Positions 43,198-53,900 of a stretch of 64,000 nt of DNA are shown here, piece after piece. The notes below the pieces were generated by a model. That model did no database searches. It saw only the letters and a list, made by a program, of their open reading frames with translations, and was not told where the DNA came from. The DNA comes from Prolixibacteraceae bacterium. GTDB lineage: Bacteria > Bacteroidota > Bacteroidia > Bacteroidales > Prolixibacteraceae. Position numbers and translations under genes: made by a program. The stretch's first letter is position 1. Each line of letters opens with the position of its first letter. The stretch covers positions 310,001 through 374,000 of the forward strand of contig JALNYZ010000001.1 of the NCBI GenBank assembly GCA_023229575.1, given 5' to 3'.

Positions 43198-43337
43198 TCT
43201 ATTTTGATCCATAAACTTTTGCCGTTTTTCAAGGTCTTAACATAAAGAATAGTACTTTCACTGAACTTTCTTCCCGATTTATTGTTTACAAGACACTCAG
43301 GCAACTGGAAAAAATTAAGTATAAAAAATTTTATGCG

Positions 43338-46300
43338 ATGATTACAATCCTGGCTATTGACGACAGTAACGACGAACTGGACAGCCTTAACATTAAAAGA
43401 CTTGCAGACGAGCGTACGGCCGAACTTAATAAGAGCCATGAAATGTTGCTTAAGCTAACCGATCAGGTTCCCGGGGTTGTTTATCAGTACAGAATGTTCA
43501 GTGATGGCCGTTCATGTTTCCCCTACGCCAGTCCTGGAATAAACGATATTTACTGTGTAACGCCTGAGGAGGTGAAGGAGGACGCAACACCCGCGTTTCG
43601 CAGGATCCATCCGGACGATTATGACCGTATTTTCTCCGCCATCATGGAATCAACGCGTACCCTGGAGTTATACCACAATGAATTCAGGGTTATTTTGCCG
43701 GACATTGGCGTACGCTGGCGCTTGTGCGATGCAAAACCCGAAAGGATGGATGACGGCAGCACACTGTGGCATGGAATTATCACGGACATCACTGATCGCA
43801 AGAATGCAGAAGAGGCCCTAAAAAAGACTGAAAACCATTACCGGGCCCTGATCGAGAAAGCTCCTGACGGTGTGGCTTTAATCGATGCCGATAGTAATTT
43901 TTTATTTGTCAGTCCCGCCGGATTGAAGATGTTCGGGTACACTTCTGATATGTTGGGAATTATATCGGGAGACGATCTTACCCACCCGGAAGATTTACCC
44001 ATTGTGATTGGCGAGCTCATTAAAGTATTGGAAAATCCCTCCTATACACCAACTTTACAGTATCGGTTCGCACGGGTCGACGGTTCCTATATTTGGATTG
44101 AAAGCACCTTCAGCAACCACCTTGCCAATCCCGACATCAATGCCATTGTCATCAATTTCAGGGATATTAACGAGCGCAAAATAGCGCAGGATTTACTGAA
44201 GGAAAGTGAATATTTTTTCAAGGAAACTCAGCATGCCGCCTTTATTGGTTCGTACAAGTATGACCTAATCTCCAATTCTTGGACTTCTTCTGAAGTACTT
44301 AATCAAATTTTTGGGATTGATGAAAAGTACCTTCGTACACATGAAGGGTGGCTTGATATCGTACATCCCGACGACAAGGAAATGATGGCCCAATATTTTG
44401 TTGAGGAAGTAATTGCAAAACACAACTCATTTAACAAAGAGTACCGCATTATCCGAAAGAGTGATGGCGAAATAAGATGGACCCTTGAATTGGGCAAACT
44501 CAATATTGACGAAAATGGTAATGTACTTTCAATAATGGGGACGATCCAGGATATTACAGAACGAAAATTGCAGGATGAGTCATTGAGCCAATCCAATGAA
44601 TTAAACCAATCCCTGCTACAAACCATCCCGTTTGGAATGGACATTGTCGATGAATATGGGAATATCCTTTTTATCAGCGAAAACCTGTCCAAATATTTTA
44701 GAGAAGATGTTGTAAGTAAGAAATGTTGGGATCTCTACTGTGACAATCATCAACAATGCAGCAATTGCCCTCTGCTCAAAGGCATCCAACTTGGAATAAC
44801 TGATATATATGAATCAGAAGCAATACTTGGCGGTAAGACTTTTCAAATAAGTCATACAGGTATGATGTTTAGAGGTAATAAAGCTATGTTGGAGATCTTT
44901 GAAGATATATCGGTAAAAAAGGAGATCGAGAAGAAAATAAAATTGCTGGCTTATTCCCTTGAGAGCATCAGCGAATGCGTTTCCATCACCGACAACAACG
45001 ATATAATCATCTATGTAAATAATTCATTTTTTACAACTTATGGCTACAGACCCGATGAATTAATCGGGAAGCATACCAGTATTCTACGACCGGCAGATAC
45101 ACCGTTCGAACATGTAAGGGATATTTTGCCTGAGACTATTGAAGGTGGTTGGAGGGGTGAAATCATGAACAGGAAGAAGGATGGAACCCTCTTCCCTATT
45201 TTACTCTCAACTTCAGTTATCAAGGATGATCATGATAATTCGCTAGCATTGATTGGTGTAGCAACAGATATCACTGATATGCGTAGATCCAGGTTGGAAT
45301 TGATAGCTGCCAAAGAGATGGCCGAGGAGAGCAACCGTCTCAAGTCAGCCTTTCTGAACAACATGAGCCATGAAATTCGAACACCAATGAACCACATTAT
45401 GGGCTTTTCGAGTTTGATGGCTGAAGCGCATGGTGAAGAAAAGGATGAATATGCCGGAATAATCCTGAGCAGTTCCAATCAATTGCTGACACTGATTGAA
45501 AATGTAATTCTTTTGTCGCGATTACAAAGCGAGAAACCGGAAGTAAATCAACAACCCTTAGAGCCAGCTGATATTGTAAACAATCTCGGTGATCGGTTAA
45601 GACCCGAATGCCTTAAGAAAAATATCGCGCTAAAACTTAAAATTCCAAAAGATATACCACCCCTTTCCATCCTATCGGACCACGAAAAAATCAAGCAAAT
45701 CCTCATTAATCTAACTTCCAATGCCATCAAATATACTGCGGAAGGATATGTGGAGGTGGGCTATATAGTTAAACAGGACCATTTGACTTTTTATGTGAAA
45801 GATACCGGAATGGGAATTCCACTTCACGAACAGGATAAAATCTTTGATTCATTTTACCGCACTGACCTGGCAATCTCAAAAGCTATTGGTGGCACCGGTC
45901 TCGGATTGAGCATTGTGAAAGAGCTGGTAAATTCGTTGAGCGGTACATGCTGGTTGGAGTCAGAAGTGGGAATAGGATCCTGCTTCTATTTATCTATTCC
46001 GATGGTTCGGACAAACGAAGGGTTTGATATAGAAAAATCAGCCCATAGCCCACATCGAAAGTTAGGGGATCTCTCCATTTTAATCGTTGATGACGAACAA
46101 ATAAATTTTCTCTATCTCGAAATTTTACTTAAAAATAGCGTTAAAAAAATCGATCATGCTATCAATGGCAAAGACGCCCTTGACAAAGTGGCAATACAGT
46201 CTTACAGCATGATTTTCATGGATTTAAAGATGCCTAACATGAATGGCTACGATGCAACAATTAAAATAAAACAAAGTTATCCAACAATTCCTATTATAGC

Positions 46301-46421
46301 GCAAACGGCTTATGCATCTATCGAAGACAGGGAAAAAGCATTACAGGCAGGATGCGATGATTTTATCGCCAAACCCATTAAGAAAAATGCCCTATTGGAG
46401 GTAATTCAAAAATATTGCTAA
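43338..46421 (+). CDS. Multi-PAS hybrid histidine kinase
   Basis: The 1027-residue protein has no membrane segment. It begins with a stub resembling the first strand of a receiver (MITILAIDDSNDELDSL) joined directly to a coiled linker. Five PAS-type domains follow at roughly 40-155, 160-285, 290-415, 425-530 and 535-655, several with the PAC ending ITDRK/ITERK. The fourth contains a Cys-rich motif (CWDLYCDNHQQCSNCPLL). The phosphotransfer domain has His678 (NNMSHEIRTPMNH), then an HATPase (NLTSNAIKYT, DTGMGIP, GGTGLGLSIVKEL) and a C-terminal receiver with Asp962 (MIFMDLKMPNMNG). It probably acts in a phosphorelay. The next gene starts 14 bases after its stop. Confidence 0.93.
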   Translation: MITILAIDDSNDELDSLNIKRLADERTAELNKSHEMLLKLTDQVPGVVYQYRMFSDGRSCFPYASPGINDIYCVTPEEVKEDATPAFRRIHPDDYDRIFSAIMESTRTLELYHNEFRVILPDIGVRWRLCDAKPERMDDGSTLWHGIITDITDRKNAEEALKKTENHYRALIEKAPDGVALIDADSNFLFVSPAGLKMFGYTSDMLGIISGDDLTHPEDLPIVIGELIKVLENPSYTPTLQYRFARVDGSYIWIESTFSNHLANPDINAIVINFRDINERKIAQDLLKESEYFFKETQHAAFIGSYKYDLISNSWTSSEVLNQIFGIDEKYLRTHEGWLDIVHPDDKEMMAQYFVEEVIAKHNSFNKEYRIIRKSDGEIRWTLELGKLNIDENGNVLSIMGTIQDITERKLQDESLSQSNELNQSLLQTIPFGMDIVDEYGNILFISENLSKYFREDVVSKKCWDLYCDNHQQCSNCPLLKGIQLGITDIYESEAILGGKTFQISHTGMMFRGNKAMLEIFEDISVKKEIEKKIKLLAYSLESISECVSITDNNDIIIYVNNSFFTTYGYRPDELIGKHTSILRPADTPFEHVRDILPETIEGGWRGEIMNRKKDGTLFPILLSTSVIKDDHDNSLALIGVATDITDMRRSRLELIAAKEMAEESNRLKSAFLNNMSHEIRTPMNHIMGFSSLMAEAHGEEKDEYAGIILSSSNQLLTLIENVILLSRLQSEKPEVNQQPLEPADIVNNLGDRLRPECLKKNIALKLKIPKDIPPLSILSDHEKIKQILINLTSNAIKYTAEGYVEVGYIVKQDHLTFYVKDTGMGIPLHEQDKIFDSFYRTDLAISKAIGGTGLGLSIVKELVNSLSGTCWLESEVGIGSCFYLSIPMVRTNEGFDIEKSAHSPHRKLGDLSILIVDDEQINFLYLEILLKNSVKKIDHAINGKDALDKVAIQSYSMIFMDLKMPNMNGYDATIKIKQSYPTIPIIAQTAYASIEDREKALQAGCDDFIAKPIKKNALLEVIQKYC

Positions 46422-46435
46422 GAACATTGCACTAC

Positions 46436-48814
46436 ATGAACAAAGTAAAAGATTCATTTACAATAGGAAATATCCAGATTCCAACACTTTTAGAGCATGT
46501 GAATGCCGGTGTGGTGATTCATGCGCCTGATACCTCCATCCTTTTGGCAAACAAGGAGGCCACACGGATTCTCGGATTATCGTTGGAACAGATGCAAGGG
46601 AAGATAGCCATTGACCCGGAATGGCGCTTTACAAATAAGGATGGACGTGAACTATCTCAAGAGGAGTACCCTGTTGCAAAAATCGTCTCAACGTTGCATC
46701 CTTTAGAGAATGTTGTAGGTGGGGTATATCGGCCAAAATTCAAGGATCAGGTTTGGGTAAAGGTAAATGGATATCCAGAGTTTGATAATCTGGGACAATT
46801 GAAATTCATTGTAATCACTTTTGTAGACATAACCCCTCAAATTGAATCCCAAAATGCGCTAATCGAAAGCGAAGCCATGTTTTCCAAAGTTTTTCAATAC
46901 AGTCCGGGACTAATGATGGTAACAACTTTACACTCTGGTCTTGTTTTGGAAACCAACAACAACATTTTCCTGTCTGGTTATTCAAGGGATGAGGTGATTG
47001 GAAAATCCATTCTCGAACTTAGATTTTGGAACGATTTATCGGAAAGGTTACATTTTTACAAAACTCTTAGAAAAGTTGGCAAAATTGAATATTTAGAGGC
47101 CAAGTTCCGACAGAAAACCGGCGAAATTTTTACTTGTCTGATCTCAGGCGAGATCATAAAATTTCGGGGAACGGACTGCATTGTCAGCGTTATGATTGAT
47201 ATTTCAGATAGGAAAAAGTCTGAAAACGAAATGAATACCCTGTTCGAAATATTCCAGGGCGTTGTACATACATCAGATCTTTATGAACTTCTGAAACTGA
47301 TTCATCAATCCTTAAAGAAGGTTTTGTATGCCGAAAATTGCTTCTTTGCACTCTATGATGAAAATACCGGACTATTCCATTTTCCATACTTTGTTGACCA
47401 GTACGATGAATTTATCGCGCCTCAGGCATTGCTTAAAAGTTGTACTGCCTACGTTTTTCGTACCGGAAAATCAATGCTAATTCCACAGGAAGTATTTAAA
47501 AAACTCTCGAAGCTCAATGAGGTTGAATTGGTCGGTTCCCCATCGCCCAGCTGGATTGGCGTCCCATTGAAAACATCTTCACATACCATCGGTGTTTTGG
47601 TACTTCAGCATTACCAGGAGGTGAATATCTACAACGAGCACCATCTCAAATTTCTGGATTCAATCGGTGGTCAGGTTGCCAATGTCATCGAACGCAAAAG
47701 GGCTGAAGAGGAGCTGGCGAAATCCAACTCTTTGATCGCAGCCACACTAGAATCGACGGCTGATGGAATTCTTGTTGTAGATAGAAATGGAAAAATCACC
47801 AACTATAACATGAAATTTGTTGAACTTTGGGGGATTCCTGAACCCATCATCGCCTCTGGAAAAGACCAAGAGTTACTGGCCTTCGTTCTGGAGCAATTAG
47901 CAAATCCTGATGGATTTTTGAATAAAGTCATCGAACTTTACAACAATTACGAAGAGACTTCCACTGATTATATTGAATTCAAAGATGGCAGGATTTTTGA
48001 GCGCTTTTCCCAGTCACAAATCTTTAATGGAGAGTGCGTTGGTCGGGTTTGGAGTTTTCGCGATATCACCATTCAAAAAAACACCTTGCGCTCCTTACAG
48101 GAAAGCGAAGAACAATTGCGGGAGCTCAATGCAACAAAAGATAAATTCTTCTCTATCATCGCGCACGACTTGAAGAGCCCATTTAACGGGATCCTCGGAT
48201 TCAGCAATATATTGGCCGACCAAATCAAACAGAAAGACTATCAAAATATCGAAGAGTATGCAGAAATCATCCAGTACTCCTCGCAAAAAGCCATTGATCT
48301 GCTGATGAATCTCGTAGACTGGTCTCGTTCTCAGTCTGGCCGGATGGATTTCAATCCTCATGTAACAGATGTCAGCGCCCTCATTCACGAAGTTTTTGAT
48401 TTGTTAAAAATATCGGCATTACACAAATCAATCCTCCTGACCAAAAAGATTGAGCCATCAATCATGGCATCTGTTGACAAAGAAATGATTTCCAGTGCAT
48501 TGAGAAATTTAATCACCAATGCGATCAAATTCACCAATCCCGGCGGAACAGTTGAAATCAAAGCCGAAAAAATTGGTCAGGAGTTAAAAATTACTGTTGA
48601 TGACAACGGAATAGGAATGGACGAAAATGAGTTGGCCAAACTATTCAGGATTGATCAAAGCTACAGCCGGCCCGGCACACAAAATGAACAGGGCACAGGT
48701 CTGGGATTGATCCTATGTAAAGAGTTCATTGGTATTCACAAAGGATCTATTTGGGCTGAAAGTGAAGCAGGCCAGGGAAGCCGGTTCTGCTTTACGATTC
48801 CTGCCAGCGAATAG
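46436..48814 (+). CDS. PAS-GAF-PAS histidine kinase
   Basis: This 792-residue cytoplasmic kinase starts at ATG 46436 (MNKVKDSFTIGN); a TTG at 46415 would overlap the upstream gene and is not favoured. Domains: PAS (about 20-140), PAS (150-265), GAF (about 275-425, LKKVLYAENCFFALYDENTG ... NVIERKRAEEEL), PAS (435-560), phosphotransfer helix with His577 (IIAHDLKSPFNGILGF), and HATPase (NLITNAIKFTNPGG, DDNGIGMDENEL, GTGLGLILCKEF). There is no receiver. It is cotranscribed with the hybrid kinase upstream, whose C-terminal receiver could accept its phosphate. Confidence 0.93.
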   Translation: MNKVKDSFTIGNIQIPTLLEHVNAGVVIHAPDTSILLANKEATRILGLSLEQMQGKIAIDPEWRFTNKDGRELSQEEYPVAKIVSTLHPLENVVGGVYRPKFKDQVWVKVNGYPEFDNLGQLKFIVITFVDITPQIESQNALIESEAMFSKVFQYSPGLMMVTTLHSGLVLETNNNIFLSGYSRDEVIGKSILELRFWNDLSERLHFYKTLRKVGKIEYLEAKFRQKTGEIFTCLISGEIIKFRGTDCIVSVMIDISDRKKSENEMNTLFEIFQGVVHTSDLYELLKLIHQSLKKVLYAENCFFALYDENTGLFHFPYFVDQYDEFIAPQALLKSCTAYVFRTGKSMLIPQEVFKKLSKLNEVELVGSPSPSWIGVPLKTSSHTIGVLVLQHYQEVNIYNEHHLKFLDSIGGQVANVIERKRAEEELAKSNSLIAATLESTADGILVVDRNGKITNYNMKFVELWGIPEPIIASGKDQELLAFVLEQLANPDGFLNKVIELYNNYEETSTDYIEFKDGRIFERFSQSQIFNGECVGRVWSFRDITIQKNTLRSLQESEEQLRELNATKDKFFSIIAHDLKSPFNGILGFSNILADQIKQKDYQNIEEYAEIIQYSSQKAIDLLMNLVDWSRSQSGRMDFNPHVTDVSALIHEVFDLLKISALHKSILLTKKIEPSIMASVDKEMISSALRNLITNAIKFTNPGGTVEIKAEKIGQELKITVDDNGIGMDENELAKLFRIDQSYSRPGTQNEQGTGLGLILCKEFIGIHKGSIWAESEAGQGSRFCFTIPASE

Positions 48815-48819
48815 CCTCA

Positions 48820-50376
48820 TTAATTTTGTCCTATTTTATGATTGCCGGGACGCAAAGGAAGGGTGAAACAAAAATTTGAGCCATTTTGTCCCGATGATCC
48901 ATCCGGATCACTTTCAACCCAAATTTGGCCACCAAGCATCTCAACATAGGCTTTTGATATTGATAATCCCAGCCCTATGCCCTGAAAGGCTCTTTTGTCG
49001 CCAATATCTGCCTGGATAAAACGTTCAAAAATGGCCTTTTGCCGCTCTTTCGGCACTCCAATACCCTGATCTTTAACGTAGAATTGAACGAATGTTACAT
49101 GTCCTCTCCCAATCAAATTGTACCCAAATTCAATGAAGCCCAGATCGCTGAATTTGATGGCATTTTTGACGAGATTGACCAGAACCTCGTAAACCTTATT
49201 TCGATCTGTTATTATGATAGAAGCACCGGATGGAACTGCATTCTTAAAAGACAACTTCAGTCCCTTCTCTTCCGCTACTTTCTTATAGGTATGGAAAATC
49301 TGTTCAACCAGTTCATCGATGTTTGTTTCCATCAGTTGGAGCTGTATCTGTCCCGATTCAATTTTGGATATTGTAATAATTTCCTCCAACAGATTAAGCA
49401 TTCTAACCCCGCTTTTTTCAATAATCGAAACATATTCATGGGCTTCCTCAGTAGATAGTTTGGGTTCTTTAAGCAATTCGGCAAAGCCAAGAATGCCGTT
49501 CATGGGGGTTCTGATCTCATGACTGAGATTGGCAAGGAAGGCTGATTTTAACCTATCACTCTCTTCTGCCCGCACTTTGGCCGCAATCAGATCAGCAGTC
49601 AATTTTTGTTGCAACGTGATATCCTGGTTGATAACCTGATAATGTTTTTCCCCGTTCCAGAACACTTCGTTCCTTAAGATTCTAATGTGCCGTATTTCCT
49701 TGTTCTTTCTAACAATACTTACCTCATACTCAGCAGTCTCCTTTCCAACTAGCCGTAATTCTTTTCTTTTGAGGTGCCGTGCATAACTTTCATGGGAATA
49801 GAGCTCCTTTACAGGTTTTTTGACAAACTCTTCCAACGACTCAAAATCATAGATATCCAAAAAAGCCTTGTTCGCATATACTGTCTTGCCATTTACCGTT
49901 ACAATTCTTATGCCAAGCGGGGATTCTGAGATGGAGCGTCTGAAATTCTCCTCAGATTGTAGCAATTGTTTTTCCATTTGAAGCCTTGCCTGCCGCATCT
50001 GCGACTCTTTGATAGCCCTGTAAATGGCCGGGACAAGCCTTTCCAATCTATTTTTAAGTACATAATCAGTAGCCCCGCTTAACAATGAACCAATAGCTGC
50101 ATCTTCCCCCATGGTTCCGCTTAAAAAGACGAAAGGAACATAGGGAAACTTCTCCCTGACAAAAAGTAGCGCTTCTGAACCAGTATAGTCAGGAAGGTGA
50201 AAATCCGATAGGATAATATCGATATCATTCATTTCGAGGCTTGACTTAAATGTCTCCTCAGAATCTGTTAACAAATATTCAAACTTGATATCGGCTTTAC
50301 TGAGAATTGATTTCACGAGCAAAGCATCATTCTTATCGTCTTCAAGATGAAGTATTTTGATCGGAACCTTGTTCAT
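48820..50376 (-). CDS. REC-PAS histidine kinase, third gene of the copper/ethylene-like operon
   Basis: The 518-residue protein has an N-terminal receiver (ILHLEDDKNDALLV, Asp58 in IILSDFHLPDYTG), a PAS domain (about 145-265), a phosphotransfer motif near residue 295 (NLSHEIRTPMNGILGF) and an HATPase (NLVKNAIKFSDLG, DQGIGVPKERQ, GIGLGLSISKAYVE). No membrane segment is seen. It lies 25 bases after the response-regulator gene and 100 bases after the end of the ATPase-kinase fusion, all minus strand. The input receiver could take phosphate from the fusion kinase. Its end is convergent with the gene ending at 48814, with only five bases between the stop codons. Confidence 0.93.
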   Translation of the reverse strand: MNKVPIKILHLEDDKNDALLVKSILSKADIKFEYLLTDSEETFKSSLEMNDIDIILSDFHLPDYTGSEALLFVREKFPYVPFVFLSGTMGEDAAIGSLLSGATDYVLKNRLERLVPAIYRAIKESQMRQARLQMEKQLLQSEENFRRSISESPLGIRIVTVNGKTVYANKAFLDIYDFESLEEFVKKPVKELYSHESYARHLKRKELRLVGKETAEYEVSIVRKNKEIRHIRILRNEVFWNGEKHYQVINQDITLQQKLTADLIAAKVRAEESDRLKSAFLANLSHEIRTPMNGILGFAELLKEPKLSTEEAHEYVSIIEKSGVRMLNLLEEIITISKIESGQIQLQLMETNIDELVEQIFHTYKKVAEEKGLKLSFKNAVPSGASIIITDRNKVYEVLVNLVKNAIKFSDLGFIEFGYNLIGRGHVTFVQFYVKDQGIGVPKERQKAIFERFIQADIGDKRAFQGIGLGLSISKAYVEMLGGQIWVESDPDGSSGQNGSNFCFTLPLRPGNHKIGQN

Positions 50377-50401
50377 CCATTCTAAATTTAGAAATCCGAC
50401 A

Positions 50402-50839
50402 CTAGACTGGCAACTCGTTGATTACCACCCAATATTTACCAAGTTCTTTAACCACCTGGATAAAGGAATGCATGTTCACGGGCTTTACAACGAATGAATT
50501 AGCTCCAATATCATAACATGCCTGAAGATCGTGGGTATCGCGGGAAGAGGTCAACATGATCACAGGAACCATGTTGTACTCAGGATCCTGTCGGATCAAC
50601 TTTAATACCTCGATGCCATCCATCAGTGGCATCTTTATATCCAATAGTATAAAAATTGGCTTCCCCCCGGTATATCCTTCAAATTTCCCCCTTGTATTCA
50701 GAAAATCGATCGCCTCCTCGCCATCCTCTGCCACTATGATATTGTTGCCGAAATTGGCTTCAGCCAAGGCGTTCTTAATCAGGGTAACATCGTTGGCGCT
50801 ATCATCCACCAATAAGATATCCTTTACAAGTGTCTTCAT
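50402..50839 (-). CDS. Single-domain response regulator (Rcp1-like)
   Basis: This 145-residue stand-alone receiver contains DILLVDDSANDVTLI, phospho-acceptor Asp67 in FILLDIKMPLMDG, Thr/Ser in MLTSSRD and Lys in FVVKPVN. The insertion after helix 2 (DFLNTRGKFEGYTGGKP) is typical of the Rcp1 class that partners phytochrome-like kinases. The kinase core of the neighbouring fusion protein (SHDLRAPLRHINGF) is of the same class, so the two are likely cognate. It has no output domain and should act as a relay or by protein contact. Confidence 0.95.
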   Translation of the reverse strand: MKTLVKDILLVDDSANDVTLIKNALAEANFGNNIIVAEDGEEAIDFLNTRGKFEGYTGGKPIFILLDIKMPLMDGIEVLKLIRQDPEYNMVPVIMLTSSRDTHDLQACYDIGANSFVVKPVNMHSFIQVVKELGKYWVVINELPV

Positions 50840-50914
50840 TGATTTTCGGTTTAGAGTACTTAAAATTAAGAAAATAAATTATTAAAATTCAAAGATTCTT
50901 TGCAAAAACATTAA

Positions 50915-53900
50915 CTATTGAAGATTTGAATCCGGCAAACTAAAATAAAATACCGCACCCTCACTCTCCTTACTTTCAGCCCAACATCTGCCACCATGGC
51001 GCGTTATAATCCTGTTGATATTTGCAAGTCCAATTCCGATGCCTTCAAAATCGCGGGATTTGTGCAAGCGCTGAAAAACCCCAAATAGTTTTTCTACATA
51101 TTTCATGTTGAAACCGGCGCCATTGTCTCGGATAAAAAAAACTGTTCCGGTTTTATCAGGGTAACTCCCAACCTCAATGCAGGCCTTCTCCTTTTTACCC
51201 GTATATTTTATGGCATTGGACAAAAGATTGATCCAAACCTGCCCGATAAGCTGATAATCCCCATAGGTTCTGGGAAGAGGGTTGATTTTCATCTCGATAA
51301 CACGTGTTTTAATTTCCTCCTCAAACATTTTTAATCCCTGCTCAATTATCTGAAGTGTCTCGAAATGTTGTTTGTGGAGCTCTGTCCTGTTAAGCCTTGA
51401 AAAAGTCAGTAATGCATCGATCAATTCTCCCATTTCACTGGCCGAATTGGTAACTGTTTTTAAGTACCCTAGTTCTTCATCGGTCAGTTTAGAAGATTTT
51501 TTTTCAAGGAATAGGTTGATAAAACCATTGATGTGCCGCAAAGGAGCCCTTAAATCGTGTGAAACGGAATAGGAAAAGGCCTCCAGCTCCCTGTTGGCGT
51601 TTTCAAGTTGAAAGGTGCGCTCTGTTACCCTTTTTTCAAGACCTTCAACTAACTGAACGTTTTCAACAGCCCTGGCTGTAGCATCCGCCAGGGTTTGCAA
51701 TAGTTGGACCTCAATGGGTGAAGGAGAATAATACTCCTCCCAATAAGCGCCGATTGCCCCAAGCGGATCACCCTTTCTTATCGGTACCATTGCCAGGCTC
51801 TTTACAAACGTATTTTTATAAGCAGCAACCGGTATACGCGGATCAGCATAGATATCGCTTATGGTAACTGCTTCCATGTGTTCCATTGCCCAACCACTGA
51901 TACATGAGCCAAGCGGGAACCGTTGTCCTTTCCAAAGCGGTGCAATTGCATCCTCATCAGCATAATAGCACATCTCCCCATCTTTCAAAACAAAGGTTGC
52001 ACCATTGGCATTTACCAGATTTCGTGCGGAGGCCCTGACAATTTCCATAATTCGAGTAATATCCTGCGAAACAGAAAGTTCCTGTATGGCCAATACCAAC
52101 ATTTGTAAACGCTGGTTTAGTATTTTATGCTCTTCTTCAGCTTTTTTACGATCAGTGATGTCTTGAATAGAGGTTATAAAATAGAGTGGCGAACCATCAT
52201 TGTCGCGTTGAAGAATGGTACTGATATCGACCCATACAGTGCGGCCATCTTTGTGGATATACCGTTTTTCAAAACGAATGGAAGGACTTTTGCCGGCAAC
52301 GATGGAATCAAGATAATCCTGGTTCATTTGAACATCATCAGGATGCGTAATATCCTGCCATCTCCGATTAGATAATTCTTCCTCCGAATAGCCGAGTATA
52401 TTTCTGAATTGCTGATTGGTTTTCAAGTTTCCATTGGTTGTTGTGATCGATTTTCCAATCGTGGAATATTCAAAAATTTTCCGGAAATACTCCTCGCTGA
52501 TACGGGTTTTCTCCTCTAGCTCCTCACGCTTTTTTACATCTTCCTGAAGCAGATCATTCGCCACAGAGAGCTCCTTGGTACGTTCTATTACCCTTCGCTC
52601 TATCTCATCATAAGCCTTTTGCAACTCAATCTGTGTGTAAACCAGTTTTTCTTTCTCATTTTTAAGCGCATCATTCACAATTTTAAGTTGTTTGGCACTT
52701 GGAATGGCCAATATTTGCGGAAGATATGGCCACACCACTACCGCGGTTGCAAGCGATATTAGGGCACAAAAAGTATCCACTGAGGCCTGCCACCAGTTTA
52801 CCTCCCACCAGAGCCCAACCACATGTACGATATGGGTAGCGCCGCAAGCCAAAATAAAAAGGCCAAAGAGGAAAATTATCCAGGTAAACGGCATATCCTT
52901 TCGTCTCCTGATAAATACAATCAGAAAGATCGGAATAGAGGCATAAGATATGGCAATAATGGCATTCGACAGCGCCATGACCATCATCAGAAGCGGGGTC
53001 ATATTACCCGGATTGGCGCCCTTTATTTCCATGCTTCCGGCAGGCATCAGCAACATCGGTCCAATAATCAAAATAGCGAGTGCAATGGCTGGTGCAATGA
53101 TCCGGGGAACGAGTTCCAGTGTTTGGCGCATGATTGATTTTTTAGGGGTAAAAGTTTGCACCTTGTATGCCCTCAATCGAAGACTGTTGGTCACCACGAA
53201 GATCGAACTGAAAGCCATCGCGCCTGCTGCAAACATCGGACTAAGCAGCCCATAGGCAGCGATCGGTATCAATGCCACATTGTAGAAAAGAGCCCATATC
53301 AGATTCTGAACGATTGTTTGAGATGTTCCACGCGACAGTGAAATGGCCCGTCCCACACCGGATAGGTCTCCATTGATGAGGGTTATCCCGGCAGCCGCCA
53401 TGGCAATATCTGTTCCAGTTCCAATGGCAATGCCGACATCTGCCTGGGCAAGTGCCGGGGCATCGTTGATACCATCACCCACCATGGCCACAACCGGATG
53501 GGAATAATTACCCAAAGATTCCTCTTCCTGAATTTTCCGGATTGCACCTGCCTTTTCACCCGGCGATACTTCGGCAAATACCCTTGTGATTCCAACCTGC
53601 TTCGCGATCGTTTCCGCCGATAACCAGTTATCACCTGTAATCATAACCAAATCCAATCCCAGCTGCTGAAGTTCTGAAATGGCCTCCTTTGCCCCCGTTT
53701 TTAACGTATCAGCAACGGCAATGATCCCAACCACATGGCTTTGTCCTTCATCAACGGCCGGTCTCACTGCAACCAACACAACAGTTTTGCCCTCTGCCTG
53801 CAACCTTTTGATTTCCGGTTGAAATTCTACTGTCGGAATCTCCTCATTGGCCATCATCCTTAAATTGCCAATGGTAACAATTTGCCCTTCAATTCTTGCC

